64,000 bases of DNA from Chelatococcus composti (GTDB lineage: Bacteria > Pseudomonadota > Alphaproteobacteria > Rhizobiales > Beijerinckiaceae): positions 186,001 through 250,000 of the forward strand of contig NZ_JACHEH010000006.1 of NCBI RefSeq assembly GCF_014201415.1, written 5' to 3'. Under the pieces are notes generated by a model that had not been told where the DNA came from, did not search any database, and saw only the letters and a program-made list of their open reading frames with translations. The position numbers and the translations under genes were made by a program. How positions within the stretch are numbered: position 1 is the first letter of the stretch; the number at the start of each line of letters is the position of its first letter. Of this stretch, positions 46,044-56,377 are shown piece after piece.

Positions 46044-46853
46044 TCAGCGGGATTGTGGGGGCAGCCGGAGGCCGGAGGCAACGAGCTTGTCCCATATTTC
46101 CTCGGCGCTTTCGGCGAAGTCGAACAGGTCGAGATCATGCGGGGAGATGGTGCCCTCGTCCACGAGCGCCTCGAAATTGATGATCGAGCGCCAGTAGCTG
46201 GCGTCGTAGAGCACCACCGGCAGGCGCGGCGCCTTCTGCGTCTGCAGAAGCGTGAGGAGCTCGAACAGCTCGTCCAGCGTGCCGAAGCCGCCCGGAAAGA
46301 CGACGAGGGCATTGGCGCGCATGGCAAGATGCATCTTGCGCATCGCGAAATAGTGGAAACGGAATGTGAGCTCGGGCGTCGAATAGGCGTTCGGCTCCTG
46401 CTCGTGCGGCAGGGTGATGTTGAAGCCGATGGAGGGGGCACCGGCCTCGAAGGCGCCCCGATTCGCCGCCTCCATGATGCCGGGCCCGCCGCCCGTGGCG
46501 ATGACGTTGTCGCGCTGGCCGTCGCCGTCGTGGTTCATGGCGCCGCCCCGCTCGGAGGCGATGCGGCCAAAGCGGCGCGCTTCCTCATACCAGCGGGCGC
46601 GGCGCTCGAGCTGCTTGCGCTCGCGCTCGCTCATCGCCGCGACGGCCGCCGGGTCGTCGAGAGGCCTGGCCCTCGCCGTCCCGAAGACGACGATGGTGGA
46701 GCGCACGCCCCAGCGGCGCAGCGTGACCTCGGCCTTCGCGTATTCGAGCAGAAAGCGCACCCCGCGCATCGCATCGCTGAGCAGGAACTCTTGGTCCAGC
46801 GCCGGCAGTCGATAGGAAGGGGATTCCAGCTGCTTGCGGTTGTCGCTCGTCAC
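46044..46853 (-). CDS. LOG-family protein (cytokinin-type nucleotide phosphoribohydrolase)
   Basis: A protein of 269 residues with the two LOG motifs ATGGGPGIMEAANRGAFEAG and VVFPGGFGTLDELFELLTLL (PGGxGTxxE). Family members remove ribose 5-phosphate from purine nucleotides. The N-terminal 60 residues extend beyond the minimal LOG domain, as in the longer bacterial subgroup. The start is a GTG at 46853 preceded by AAGAGG; a longer frame to 47021 would overlap the DMT transporter gene and looks non-coding. It lies between a DeoR regulator and a transporter on the same strand. Confidence 0.9.
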   Translation of the reverse strand: MTSDNRKQLESPSYRLPALDQEFLLSDAMRGVRFLLEYAKAEVTLRRWGVRSTIVVFGTARARPLDDPAAVAAMSERERKQLERRARWYEEARRFGRIASERGGAMNHDGDGQRDNVIATGGGPGIMEAANRGAFEAGAPSIGFNITLPHEQEPNAYSTPELTFRFHYFAMRKMHLAMRANALVVFPGGFGTLDELFELLTLLQTQKAPRLPVVLYDASYWRSIINFEALVDEGTISPHDLDLFDFAESAEEIWDKLVASGLRLPPQSR

Positions 46854-46932
46854 TGTTTCTGCCTCTTGCTCGTCAGGCGTTCCAACATGGCTTGCGATTA
46901 TCAGGCTCCGCCGCTTTATCGAGCCGGCCCGC

Positions 46933-47847
46933 TCAGCGCCGGCGCTGCAGCGCCTGCTCGCGCAGGAAGATGAAGAGGCCCGCCGCGATGATGATGGCCG
47001 CCCCCGTGAGCATGGCGGCATCCGGGATGTCCCCGAAGACGAGATAGCCGAGGACCACCGCCCACACGATCAGCATGTATTGATAGGGCGCCAGCACTGA
47101 GGCGCTGGCGTGCTTGAGCGCGCGCGTCACGCAGACATGGGCAGCGAGCGCCACCACGCCGAGCAGCGACAGCAGGGCGAAGTCCCCCGCCGTCGGCGGC
47201 ACCCATCCGAACGGCGAGAACACGATGCCGAAGGCGAGCGCGCCGAGCGTCTGCCAGAAGACGAGGGCAGTGTCGCTCGTGCCCCGCAGGTGGCGGGTGG
47301 TGATCATGAGGAGGGCGAAGAAGATGCTGCCCAGGAGCGCAACGAGCGCGTGGATGTCGAACGTCACCGCCGAGGGCCGCAGCGCAATGAGCACGCCGAC
47401 GAAACCGACGAACACCGCCGTCCACCGTCGCCAGCCAACCTTCTCGCGCAGGAAGAGCGCCGACAGCGCCGTCACGTAGATGGGGCCGGCGAGGTAGTAG
47501 GTGACGACATCGGCGAGCGGCAGGCCGATGACCGCCCAGTAGAAGAACACGACCTCCAGGGTGGCGCAGACGACGCGAATGAGCTGCAGACCGGGTTTCG
47601 GCAGGGCAAGGATGTTGCCGAGGCCCTCGCGCCACACAAAGGGCACAAGCACGACGAGCGCAGCGAAGCTCCGGATCAGCAGCACCTGCGCCACCGTGAA
47701 GGTGGCGACCAGCCACTTGCCGAGCACGTCGTTGACCGAAAACATGAAGATTCCGAGCATCATCAGGCTGATGCCCAGGAGGGCGTTGCCCGATGGCGCC
47801 GCCCTGGCGGCGGCCGCGTCATCCTCGCGCGCCGGTGTTGCCGACAT
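46933..47847 (-). CDS. EamA/DMT-superfamily transporter
   Basis: A protein of 304 residues with ten hydrophobic segments arranged as two EamA repeats (first: GISLMMLGIFMFSVNDVLGK; second: LVALLGSIFFALLMITTRH). LPLADVVTYYLAGPIYVTAL is the typical end of repeat one. It is an inner-membrane drug/metabolite exporter or importer; no substrate can be given. The ATG at 47847 starts a hydrophilic N-terminal tail of about 20 residues. The LOG gene follows after 79 bases. Confidence 0.9.
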   Translation of the reverse strand: MSATPAREDDAAAARAAPSGNALLGISLMMLGIFMFSVNDVLGKWLVATFTVAQVLLIRSFAALVVLVPFVWREGLGNILALPKPGLQLIRVVCATLEVVFFYWAVIGLPLADVVTYYLAGPIYVTALSALFLREKVGWRRWTAVFVGFVGVLIALRPSAVTFDIHALVALLGSIFFALLMITTRHLRGTSDTALVFWQTLGALAFGIVFSPFGWVPPTAGDFALLSLLGVVALAAHVCVTRALKHASASVLAPYQYMLIVWAVVLGYLVFGDIPDAAMLTGAAIIIAAGLFIFLREQALQRRR

Positions 47848-48026
47848 GCTGCTTCTCCCACGGCGCCGAGACGGGCCGACCTCTCGGACACCGTGCATCG
47901 CCCGTCACAGCAGGAAAAGCAAGCGCGCCCGCTGCATGGCTCGCCGGCAGCAGCAGGACACCGTGGGAGGACGTTCGCCGCCCCGACGCGCCGGGCTCCT
48001 GGCGGGGAGCCGGCGCGCGCGGCTTC

Positions 48027-51000
48027 TCAGAACTTCCAGCTCAGGTTGCCAACGACGCCATGGGTCTCGGTTGCCTTGCTGAACTGGCCGGAATAGGCGA
48101 CGCCGACCGTCAGTTTTTCGGTGAAGGCGGCATCGAGGCCGGTCTCCACGACGCCCACGTTCTTCGCAAGCGGCACGCCGTAGACCCTGAAGGGGCTGCT
48201 GCCGGCGAAGGCATGGACGGCACTGACCCAGGTCTTGCCGAAGGTATGACGCCAGCCCAGCATGCCGCGGGCGGTCAGCCCTACGCCGTAGACATTGAAG
48301 TTCTGCTCGAGCCGCAGACCGAGCGTGCCGAAAAGCTTGTCGACGGAATGGCCGGTGCTCGTCAGGGCCGCAACGCCTACTTCCTCGCGGTACTTGTCGT
48401 CCTCCTGCCTGACATAGGCGAGGCTGCCGAAGGGCTCCAGCTTCAGGGCCTCCCAGCGCAGCGCATAGCCGAGGTCGCCATAGGCCTGCAGCGTGCTTGC
48501 GTCATAGTGCGAGGCGAGGCGCTCCGAGAAGCCGGGGAAATTCACGTCGCGCGTGGTGCTGATGTCGTGCCAGGTGTAGCCGGCGCCGAGCTGCAGGCCG
48601 AGCCGGTTCCACTGCGCGCCTCCGTAGAGGCCGATATGATAGTTGTCGCTCGTCGCATTGGAATTGCGCTCGCGGACGTTGAACCGGGACTGGCTGTAGC
48701 CGCCGACGACGCCGACACGGACCTTGTCTGCGAGCGGAATGTCGGCGCCGACGAGGAAGCCGAGCGTGCTGTGCGCGACGGTGGCAGCGTTGCCATCGCC
48801 GTTGTTGCTGTTCCAGGTCCCCAGGCCTTCACCCCACAGGACGAGACCATCCTTGGCCCTCGGCTCACCTTTGTCCGGCATCGGGTCCTTGAGGTCGCGG
48901 CTCACCGTCCGCGCCTTGCGGGCAAGACCGCCGAGCGCCGTGCGCAGGCGGTTGCCCGTGGCATCGCGGACGAAGCGGCTTTCCTCGAGAAGCCTGGTCT
49001 TGGTCGAGGCGTAGATCTCGCCCGAGATCTTGTCGAAGGCGTCGCGCGCCTCGTCGTCCGTCTGCAGGTAGGCGATGGCGCGGAACAACTCATTGGTCGG
49101 GTAGTTGGTGACCGGATCCCGCTGCCACTTGAGCTCCTGCGCAGCCGTCGCTGCGTTGATCTGGTTGACCGTCCGCCCCGCTTCCGGGAACAGGCGGAAC
49201 TGCGCCACGTCGAGATAGACGTTGTTGTCGTCGTATTGGTCCTCGATGCGGTAGAAGGTCGACACCCAGGTGTCGCCGGTCAGGGTATACGTGCCGGTGC
49301 GGCCACCGTCCGCCGTCAGCACCGTATATCGGTGCTCCAGCTCATAGCGGGCCGGATCGATCTTGGTCACGTTGAGGATGGAATCGGCCTCGATCGTTGC
49401 CGTGCCGGTGACGTGGATGAGGTCGTTTTCACCGGTCGAGCGCACCTCGGTCTGGTAGAAGGATCCTGCCTCCTGCGTGAGATTGCCGGCGATGGTGAGG
49501 GTGCCGATGGGGGTCCGGTCGGGATCGGTGGAGTTGCCCGGGGCGATGGTGCCGTCCGCATGCACGACCGTGGAGCCCACCTGTCCGAGGCCTTCCAGCG
49601 TGCCGCCCGCATTCACGTCCACTGTGCCGCCGAGGACGCCGTTGACGGAGAGCGTGCCGGCATCGACGAAGCTGCGGCCCGTGAAGCCGGAATTGTTGGC
49701 GGTGAGACGCGTCACGCCGGTGCCGATCTGCCGGATCGTGCCCGCGCCGGTGATCTGACGGTCAAAGATCTTCACGTCGGACCGGTTGAAGGCGAGGGTG
49801 CCGTCGGCACGGATGTCGACGCCCGACGTGGCGTCGATGGAGCCGGTGGTACCGCCGTCGCCCAGCTGCAGCGTGCCACGGAAGATAGTGGTGGGCCCAG
49901 TATAGGTGTTGGCGCCGGTCAGGATCGTCGTTCCGGTTCCGATCTGCTCGACTGCCCCGGTCCCGCTGATCACCTGGCCGTAGGTGTAGGCATCGGACCG
50001 GTTGAACTGCACCACGCCGTTGTTGACGACGTCGTTGACGACATGGCCGGTGACGCCGGCGTCGGTCGCCCCCTCGTGGCCGATGCGCAGCGTGCCGCCG
50101 GCATGCACCGTGACATCGCCGGCGAGCACGTTGTTGACCACCATCGTGCCGCCGTAGACGTGAGCCGGTCCGGTGAATCCGGATGAGTCCCCGTCGAGGA
50201 CCGTGAAGCCATCGTAGTGATTGACAGTGCCGAGACCGGCGAAGCCCGCCTTGAAGCGGTAGTCTTGGGCCAGGCTGCCCGTATGCTTGAAATTGACCGT
50301 GCCGGAGCCCTCCCCGAAGAGGACGAAGTTGGCGTCGAGCGTGCCCGGCGCGACGGCGGCAGAAGTCGTGTCGGCGTTCGAGAGCCAGTCCTTCGCCGTC
50401 GCGTGCAGGCCATAGTCGATGCCGAGCGGTGAAAAGGCGCCGATGTTGAGGATGCCCGTGGAGCCGGCTTTCTCGCCGATGGTCAGCGTGCCCAGGCCAT
50501 TGGCCACGCGCACCGTGCCACCTTCGTTGATGACGAGTACGCCCTCGGTGCCGCTCTCGGAGCCGAGGGTGAGCGACTGGCGGCTGTGCCAAAGGCTGCC
50601 GGCGCCGTTCACCAGCGCGTAACCCCACGCCCCCGGCTCCTTGGCGATGACACCGATCTCGTTGTTGACGCTTCCGCCGCTCTGGACGATCAGATGCCCC
50701 GCGCCGCGCACGCCGACATCGAGGCGCCCGCTGCCGTTCATGGTCCCCTGGGAAGTGATGGAGATGCCGACACCGGTAGCAGTCGCGCCGATGGCGATGT
50801 CTCCGCCCACGGTCGTCGTTGCCGGCAGTCCGACCGTGTACAACTCGCCGTAGCCCGACTCGCCGATGACGAAGTGGTCGCCACTCGTGATCCGGCCGTT
50901 GTTGAGGAGGCGGCCGGTGCCCGATGCATTCGTGCCGAGCGATACGCGGCCGTTGACTGTGATCGTACCGGTCGCGGCATTGGAGAGGGCACCGGACACG

Positions 51001-51479
51001 ATCGTGCCGACCGCGAGGTTGCCCCCCACCGTCGTGGTGCCCGAGTTTGAGAAGTTGCCGACGCCAGTCGAGCCGACAACCATGGTATTGCTGACCGCCA
51101 GCGTACCGGAATTGGTGAGGTAGCCCGCACCGAAGCTGCCGCTGGCCGCCCTGCCCCCCGAGAAGCCGATGAAGAGGTTACCGGCAGCGGCTGAACCGGT
51201 ATTCTGGACCGTGTCGTGCTGGACCGGGCGTCCGCTGGAGCCGCTCTGATAGGTCGAAAGGCCGATGTTGACGTCCTGCGACGCCGTCGGGATCCCGTTG
51301 GACCAGTTGCTGCTCGTCGACCACAGATTGTTGCCGGCCACCGAGCACGTATAGATACCGCACGTGTAGTAGTATGAGCTCCCTCCGGTCCAGGAATTCT
51401 GAGCCAGAGCCGACGAGGACGATACCATCGCCAGCGCAACGAGCGAACCGCTCAATTTCATATTATTAGCCGGCTTCAT
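48027..51479 (-). CDS. Autotransporter adhesin-like protein (type Va)
   Basis: A protein of 1150 residues. A signal peptide (1-27, ending SSSALAQ) is followed by a Gly/Thr/Asn-rich passenger built from beta-helix turns such as GNLAVGTIVSGALSNAATGT and autotransporter-associated strand repeats (LTGANTYTGPTTIFRGTLQL, then LGDGG). Two Cys lie near the N-terminus (TCGIYTC). The last 270 residues are the 12-stranded barrel (LVLWGEGLGTWNSNNGDG to GVVGNLSWKF) ending in Phe, as needed for BAM insertion. It should be displayed on the surface as an adhesin or biofilm factor; the ligand is unknown. The gene stands alone. Confidence 0.92.
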   Translation of the reverse strand: MKPANNMKLSGSLVALAMVSSSSALAQNSWTGGSSYYYTCGIYTCSVAGNNLWSTSSNWSNGIPTASQDVNIGLSTYQSGSSGRPVQHDTVQNTGSAAAGNLFIGFSGGRAASGSFGAGYLTNSGTLAVSNTMVVGSTGVGNFSNSGTTTVGGNLAVGTIVSGALSNAATGTITVNGRVSLGTNASGTGRLLNNGRITSGDHFVIGESGYGELYTVGLPATTTVGGDIAIGATATGVGISITSQGTMNGSGRLDVGVRGAGHLIVQSGGSVNNEIGVIAKEPGAWGYALVNGAGSLWHSRQSLTLGSESGTEGVLVINEGGTVRVANGLGTLTIGEKAGSTGILNIGAFSPLGIDYGLHATAKDWLSNADTTSAAVAPGTLDANFVLFGEGSGTVNFKHTGSLAQDYRFKAGFAGLGTVNHYDGFTVLDGDSSGFTGPAHVYGGTMVVNNVLAGDVTVHAGGTLRIGHEGATDAGVTGHVVNDVVNNGVVQFNRSDAYTYGQVISGTGAVEQIGTGTTILTGANTYTGPTTIFRGTLQLGDGGTTGSIDATSGVDIRADGTLAFNRSDVKIFDRQITGAGTIRQIGTGVTRLTANNSGFTGRSFVDAGTLSVNGVLGGTVDVNAGGTLEGLGQVGSTVVHADGTIAPGNSTDPDRTPIGTLTIAGNLTQEAGSFYQTEVRSTGENDLIHVTGTATIEADSILNVTKIDPARYELEHRYTVLTADGGRTGTYTLTGDTWVSTFYRIEDQYDDNNVYLDVAQFRLFPEAGRTVNQINAATAAQELKWQRDPVTNYPTNELFRAIAYLQTDDEARDAFDKISGEIYASTKTRLLEESRFVRDATGNRLRTALGGLARKARTVSRDLKDPMPDKGEPRAKDGLVLWGEGLGTWNSNNGDGNAATVAHSTLGFLVGADIPLADKVRVGVVGGYSQSRFNVRERNSNATSDNYHIGLYGGAQWNRLGLQLGAGYTWHDISTTRDVNFPGFSERLASHYDASTLQAYGDLGYALRWEALKLEPFGSLAYVRQEDDKYREEVGVAALTSTGHSVDKLFGTLGLRLEQNFNVYGVGLTARGMLGWRHTFGKTWVSAVHAFAGSSPFRVYGVPLAKNVGVVETGLDAAFTEKLTVGVAYSGQFSKATETHGVVGNLSWKF

Positions 51480-51944
51480 TCTATCCTCTACGCGTTGCGA
51501 GCGCTGTGGAGTGGTGGGAGCGTCGGACGAGCTACCTCGCGCGCTACGGCGACATGCGCCGAACGCGGGGCGGCGAAGCCTTAAAATGGACAGAACGAAG
51601 GAGCGCCCCTCGAACACTCCGCTGTAGAAAAGCCGCCAACGTGCCTGCAGCTCAATGCATTCCGCGGCTGTGTTATGGGCGATCTGTGCACACGAGAGCG
51701 ATCAACGACATATCATCAATTTTTCTCTTTCCGCCCGTTCTATACTGTAAGAAAAAACAGAACATCGTCCTGCCCGCAGATCTAACTGTTCGCACGAAAA
51801 CAATCCGGTGCCCGGCGGGCGCTGCAATGCAGGGCGCGCAGAGAAGCATTCTCTGCTCTCGCGCAGGGCCAGGATCAGGAAAGGAAAATCGGAGGCTCCC
51901 CCCTGCCGCGCCTGGCGGCGAGGACGCCACGAGCGCGGGCCGTG
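51480..51944. promoter_or_regulatory. A/T-rich intergenic region upstream of the autotransporter
   Basis: These 465 bases hold no recognisable gene. The stretch around 51,700-51,810 is far richer in A and T than the rest of the window and has poly-T/poly-A tracts. On the minus strand it contains TATAGA, a possible -10, and the near-palindrome TTCTTACAGTATAGAA. It probably carries the autotransporter promoter with a long untranslated leader, and could be a target for silencing proteins. The first 30 bases before the ATG contain an AGAGG ribosome binding site. Confidence 0.45.
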
Positions 51945-52745
51945 CTAGGCCAGCCGTTCGACGAGCGCCATGGCGGCTGCTGGATTGACCACCTTGTGGC
52001 CGCTGATGACGTAGAGGAACACGTCACGCCCCTGTGGCGCCGCAACGTGGGGGGAGACGGTGTCGAGGTCGCCGGGTGCGCTCCCCGCCGCCCAGGCACG
52101 GGCACGCTCGGCCCAGGCGTCGAGCGCAGCCGTAGCATAGCCGAGCGCCTCGCCCGCGCTCGTGCCCATGATGCGGGCATAGACGAAGGGCGCCGTCACA
52201 TCCGCGATCTGCGGATACGGGCTGTCCCCCGCCACGACCTCCGCGTGCTCGCGCAGCAGGGCGATGAAGTCCGGCGAGCGGAAGCTGTCGTGGCGCACCT
52301 CCACCGCGTGGCGCAGGGCGAGCCCGTCGACCGATTTCGGCAGGAGCGCGAGGAAGGCAGCGAAATCGTCCGGGTCGAACCTCTTGGTCGGCGCGAACTG
52401 CCAGTTGATGGGCCCGAGTTTCTCGCGCAGTTCAGCGATGCCGCCGGTGACGAACCGCTCGATCGACTCGCCCGCCTCGGCCAGCACGCGCCGGTTCGTG
52501 GCAAAGCGCGGTCCCTTGAGGGAGAAGACGAAGCCCTCCGGCGTCTCCTCCCGCCATCTGGCGAAGCTCTCGGGCTTCTGCGAGCCGTAGAACGTGCCGT
52601 TGATCTCGATGGAGGTGAGCCTGCGGCTCGCATATTCGAGCTCGCGCTTCTGGGCGAGCCCCTCGGGATAGAAGGTTCCCCGCCAGGGCTCGTAGGTCCA
52701 GCCGCCGATGCCGATGCGGATGGAGGGCGCTGCGTCCTGCGGCAC
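51945..52745 (-). CDS. DUF72 domain protein (YecE-like)
   Basis: A protein of 266 residues covering a whole DUF72 TIM-barrel-like domain: IRIGIGGWTYEPWRGTFYPE, LEYASRRLTSIEINGTFYG, FVFSLKGPRFATNRR, LGPINWQFAPTKRFDPDDF and AVEVRHDSF. Its biochemical role is not established. I chose the GTG at 52745 (GGGAGA upstream) because it gives the usual family length; an ATG at 52829 would add 28 Gly/Arg-rich residues and is an alternative. It is divergent from modA, across a ModE-like operator. Confidence 0.88.
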   Translation of the reverse strand: MPQDAAPSIRIGIGGWTYEPWRGTFYPEGLAQKRELEYASRRLTSIEINGTFYGSQKPESFARWREETPEGFVFSLKGPRFATNRRVLAEAGESIERFVTGGIAELREKLGPINWQFAPTKRFDPDDFAAFLALLPKSVDGLALRHAVEVRHDSFRSPDFIALLREHAEVVAGDSPYPQIADVTAPFVYARIMGTSAGEALGYATAALDAWAERARAWAAGSAPGDLDTVSPHVAAPQGRDVFLYVISGHKVVNPAAAMALVERLA

Positions 52746-52858
52746 GTCTCGTCTCCCGGTTCGCTGCACACGGGGCGGCCCTGCCACGGCGCCGGCGCCG
52801 CGGCCACCCGTTTCGGGCCACGATAGCATCGCCTGTGCTTCCCCGCAGCCAGACGACG

Positions 52859-52882
52859 CGTTATATACGTCGGAATATAACG
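52859..52882. promoter_or_regulatory. ModE-type molybdate operator upstream of modA
   Basis: CGTTATAT and ATATAACG form a perfect 8-base inverted repeat with an 8-base spacer, 46 bases before the modA ATG. This matches the known ModE box (CGNTATATA-N6-type with TATAACG arm). ModE bound to molybdate would repress modABC. No modE gene lies in the window. Confidence 0.8.
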
Positions 52883-52928
52883 CCTGCACGAAGCCCGGAC
52901 CGGCCGCCGCCCGCACGGAGCCCCGCCG

Positions 52929-53681
52929 ATGAAGACGCCAGCCATCGTCTCCCTTCTCGTTGCGGCCGTGCTCGGGACGCAGGCTCTTGCGGGCGAGGTT
53001 CATGTCGCTGTCGCCGCCAACTTCACGGAGCCGGCGAAGGAAATCGCTGCCGCCTTCAGGGAGAAGACCGGACACGATGCCGTGCTGAGCTTCGGCGCGA
53101 CAGGCCAGCTCTATGCGCAGATCACGCAGGATGCGCCCTTCGGCGTCTTTCTCTCCGCCGACGCCGAGCGCCCCCAGCAGGCGATCGACGAGGGCCTGGC
53201 AGAGAAAGGCAGCCGCTTCACCTATGCCGTCGGCCGCCTCGTCCTGTGGAGCAGGGACGCCAGCCGCAAGGCCAGCGAGGATGCACTGCGCGAGGGCGAC
53301 TTCCAGAAGCTCGCCATCGCCAATCCGCAGGTCGCCCCGTATGGCGCCGCGGCCGTTGAGGTACTCCGGAGCCTTGGCGGGCTCGCGGCGGTCGAGTCCC
53401 GGCTGGTGCAGGGCAACAACATCACCCAGACCTTCCAGTTCATCGACACCGGCAATGCCGAATTCGGCTTCGTCGCCGCCGCGCAGCTTGCGGGACGGAG
53501 CGACGGCTCGCGCTGGCTCGTGCCCGAGCATTTGCACCGGCCGATCCGCCAGGATGCCGTGCTGCTGAGGAAGGCGGCCGGCAACGAGGCAGCGGCCGCC
53601 TTCGTCGCCTTCCTGAAGGGGCCGGAGGCGCGCGCCATCATCGAGCGCTACGGATACGGCACCGGCGACGGCGGAACCTGA
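52929..53681 (+). CDS. modA: Molybdate ABC transporter substrate-binding protein
   Basis: A protein of 250 residues. A cleavable signal (1-21, [15 protein letters not shown]) precedes the mature start [20 protein letters not shown], followed by FSFGATGQL-like [19 protein letters not shown] and [11 protein letters not shown], all typical of ModA, and ending [12 protein letters not shown]. It binds molybdate or tungstate in the periplasm. modB starts 13 bases after its stop; a ModE-like operator lies upstream. Confidence 0.95.
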   Translation: MKTPAIVSLLVAAVLGTQALAGEVHVAVAANFTEPAKEIAAAFREKTGHDAVLSFGATGQLYAQITQDAPFGVFLSADAERPQQAIDEGLAEKGSRFTYAVGRLVLWSRDASRKASEDALREGDFQKLAIANPQVAPYGAAAVEVLRSLGGLAAVESRLVQGNNITQTFQFIDTGNAEFGFVAAAQLAGRSDGSRWLVPEHLHRPIRQDAVLLRKAAGNEAAAAFVAFLKGPEARAIIERYGYGTGDGGT

Positions 53682-53694
53682 GCCGGGCTGCCCC

Positions 53695-54372
53695 ATGACG
53701 ACGGAGATCTCGACAGCCGTTCGCCTCACGCTGCAGCTCGCTGCCGTCACCACGCTCGTGCTTATCCTCGTCGGCACGCCGCTCGCGTGGTGGCTGGCGC
53801 GCTCGCGGCGCTGGTGGGCGGAGGTCGTCGCGGCCATCGTCGCCCTGCCCCTCGTGCTACCGCCGACCGTGCTCGGCTTCTACCTGCTGCTGCTGCTCGG
53901 CCCGTCGGGGCCCGGCGGGCTGCTCGCAGGACTGTGGGGCGCACGCACCCTCGCCTTCACCTTCGAGGGGCTCGTCATCGGCTCCGTCATCTATTCCATG
54001 CCCTTCGTGGTTCAGCCCATCCGCAACGCATTCCTGGCCATGGGCGAGCGGCCGCTCGAGGTGGCGGCGACGCTGCGCGCCTCGCCGCTGCGCGCCTTCT
54101 GGACCGTGGCCGTGCCGCTCGCCCGGCCCGGCTTCCTCACCGGGGCCGTGCTCGGCTTCGCCCACACGGTGGGCGAATTCGGCGTGGTCCTCATGATCGG
54201 CGGCAACATCCCCGGCGAGACGAAGGTGCTCTCGGTGGCCATCTATGACTATGTCGAGACGCTGCAGTGGCGCGAGGCCAATCTGCTGGCCGCCGGCATG
54301 GTCGCCTTCGCCTTCCTCGTCATCCTGGCGGTGACGCTCGTGGACAGGCACGTGGGACGGGTGCGCGAATGA
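53695..54372 (+). CDS. modB: Molybdate ABC transporter permease
   Basis: A protein of 225 residues with five to six membrane helices. It has the ModB pattern [20 protein letters not shown] and the EAA loop [25 protein letters not shown]. It forms the membrane channel of the molybdate importer. Its stop overlaps the modC start by the ATGA arrangement. Confidence 0.95.
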   Translation: MTTEISTAVRLTLQLAAVTTLVLILVGTPLAWWLARSRRWWAEVVAAIVALPLVLPPTVLGFYLLLLLGPSGPGGLLAGLWGARTLAFTFEGLVIGSVIYSMPFVVQPIRNAFLAMGERPLEVAATLRASPLRAFWTVAVPLARPGFLTGAVLGFAHTVGEFGVVLMIGGNIPGETKVLSVAIYDYVETLQWREANLLAAGMVAFAFLVILAVTLVDRHVGRVRE

Positions 54373-55463
54373 CGGCGCCGACGATCGAGGTGGCCTTCAC
54401 GGGGCGCCACGGCAGCTTCGCGCTCGACGTCGCCTTCACGGCGCCGGGCCGGGGCGTCACCGCCATCTTCGGCCCCTCCGGCTGTGGCAAGACGACGGTG
54501 CTGCGCTGCATCGCCGGCCTCACGCGTCTTGCCGGCTCCTGCCGCGTCGCCGGGGAGACGTGGCAGGACGCCGCCACCTTCCGCCCGCCGCATCGGCGGC
54601 CGGTCGGCTACGTCTTCCAGGAAGCAAGCCTCTTTCCGCACCTGTCGGTGCGGGCCAACCTCCTCTATGGCGTGCGGGGACGCATGCCGGCCGATGCGGC
54701 CATCCGCTTCGACGACGTCGTCGACCTGCTCGGCCTCTCCCCGCTCCTGTCCCGCGCGCCGCACAACCTCTCCGGGGGCGAGCGCCAGCGTGTGGCCATT
54801 GGCCGCGCCCTGCTTTCGCAGCCGCGGCTGCTGCTGATGGACGAGCCCCTGTCGGCCCTCGACCGGGACACGAAGGACGAGATCCTGCCCTTCCTCGAGC
54901 GGCTGCACCTCGCCCTTTCCCTGCCCGTCCTCTACGTCACCCACGACATGCGCGAGGTGGAGCGGCTCGCCGACCATCTCGTGCTGATGCGCGCGGGGCG
55001 CGTCCTCGCCGCCGGGCCGCTCGCCGCCCTGCAGAGCGATCCGGCCCTGCCGCTCGCGACGGCACGCGATGCCGCTGTCGGGCTCGATGCCGTCGTCACT
55101 GCGGTCGATGCCGCCTATGGCCTTGCGACGCTCGCCGTCGCGGGCGGCACCTTCATCGTGCCGGCAGGCGCGGGCACCGCGATCGGCGAGCGCCGGCGAC
55201 TGCGCATCGCTGCCGGCGACGTGAGCCTCGCCCGCGAGCCCCCCGGACCGAGCACCATTCTCAACGTGCTCGAGACGCGCATCCTGACCGCACAGACTGG
55301 CGGCGACGAGGTCACGGCCGTGCTCGGCCTCGGGCGCGACGGCGCCGGAGCGCGCATCCTCGCGCGCGTCACGCGCCGCTCCTTCGAGCGGCTCGGCCTC
55401 GCCGAGGGCATGGCCGTCTATGCGCAGATCAAGAGCGTGGCGCTGGCACCCGGGGCGCGCTGA
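54369..55463 (+). CDS. modC: Molybdate ABC transporter ATP-binding protein
   Basis: A protein of 364 residues. Walker [20 protein letters not shown], signature [18 protein letters not shown], Walker [16 protein letters not shown], and switch [14 protein letters not shown] are all present. Residues about 290-360 form a C-terminal TOBE/Mop domain ([20 protein letters not shown]) that binds oxyanions and can inhibit transport at high molybdate. It overlaps the end of the convergent XRE-type gene by 35 bases. Confidence 0.95.
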   Translation: MTAPTIEVAFTGRHGSFALDVAFTAPGRGVTAIFGPSGCGKTTVLRCIAGLTRLAGSCRVAGETWQDAATFRPPHRRPVGYVFQEASLFPHLSVRANLLYGVRGRMPADAAIRFDDVVDLLGLSPLLSRAPHNLSGGERQRVAIGRALLSQPRLLLMDEPLSALDRDTKDEILPFLERLHLALSLPVLYVTHDMREVERLADHLVLMRAGRVLAAGPLAALQSDPALPLATARDAAVGLDAVVTAVDAAYGLATLAVAGGTFIVPAGAGTAIGERRRLRIAAGDVSLAREPPGPSTILNVLETRILTAQTGGDEVTAVLGLGRDGAGARILARVTRRSFERLGLAEGMAVYAQIKSVALAPGAR

Positions 55464-56262
55464 GGGCCGCCGCCGTCGCCTCGTCCGCCGGGAAGAAGGC
55501 CTCGATCGCGAGCTCCGCGAGGGTGATGTCGACAGGCGTGCCGAAGACGGTGGTTGTCGAAAAGAAGGAGAGCACGCCCCCCGGCGTCGCAAGGCGCAGC
55601 GGCACGAGCACGCCGCCGAAGTCCTCGATGCCCGCCAGCGCGCTGTCGCCCTCGCCTCCGTCCGGTGCGGGAAGGGCCTTCAGCTCGTCCATCAGCGCCA
55701 TGAGGACGGGATCGGCGGTCACCTCGATCTGGTGCCGCAGACGGTCGAGGAGATGCGCCCGCCATTCGGCGAGGTTGAGGATGTGGGGCGCGAGCCCGGC
55801 CGGATGCAGGCTGAGGCGCAGCACGTTGACGGGCGGCTCCGTCAGGCTCCTGTCGGCGGCGAGCGCCACGAAGGGCGACACTGCCGCATTGGCGGCCACC
55901 ATGGTCCAGTGCCGGTCAATGGCGAGGGCAGGGAACGGCGCATGGCCCTCGAGCACCAGGTCGATGGCCCGCCGGGCCGGCGCGAGGGCCGGATCGTCGA
56001 GGCTCCGCTCGGGATAGAGGGGCGCGTAGCCTGCGGCCAGCAGCATGAGGTTGCGCTCGCGCAGCGGCACGTCGAGCCGCTCGGCGAGGCGCAGGATCAT
56101 CGCCCGGCTGGGCACCGAGCGGCCGCTCTCGATGAAGCTCAGGTGCTTCTGCGAGATCTCGACATCGAGCGCGAAGGCGAGCTGGCTGAGCCGCCGGCGC
56201 TGCCGCCAGCGGCGGATGTGGTCGCCCACAGTGCGGGCGGGAGTGGTGAAGGGCCTCGTCAT
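55429..56262 (-). CDS. XRE-family regulator with MmyB-like ligand domain
   Basis: A protein of 277 residues. Residues about 13-70 form a helix-turn-helix ([41 protein letters not shown]). The rest is the MmyB-like domain ([54 protein letters not shown]) that in Chloroflexus MmyB holds a fatty acid. It probably represses the divergent small genes starting at 56378 (inference from position). It overlaps modC convergently. Confidence 0.9.
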   Translation of the reverse strand: MTRPFTTPARTVGDHIRRWRQRRRLSQLAFALDVEISQKHLSFIESGRSVPSRAMILRLAERLDVPLRERNLMLLAAGYAPLYPERSLDDPALAPARRAIDLVLEGHAPFPALAIDRHWTMVAANAAVSPFVALAADRSLTEPPVNVLRLSLHPAGLAPHILNLAEWRAHLLDRLRHQIEVTADPVLMALMDELKALPAPDGGEGDSALAGIEDFGGVLVPLRLATPGGVLSFFSTTTVFGTPVDITLAELAIEAFFPADEATAAALSAPRVPAPRS

Positions 56263-56377
56263 GGCCCGACGATAGCGCCCCGGCGCCGCTTGCCAATTAC
56301 CTGCGGCTTAATTGGCACGCCGCCGTCCGGGCGGGATGCTCCCCGGCGTTGATGACACCACGCCACGGAGAGAACCC

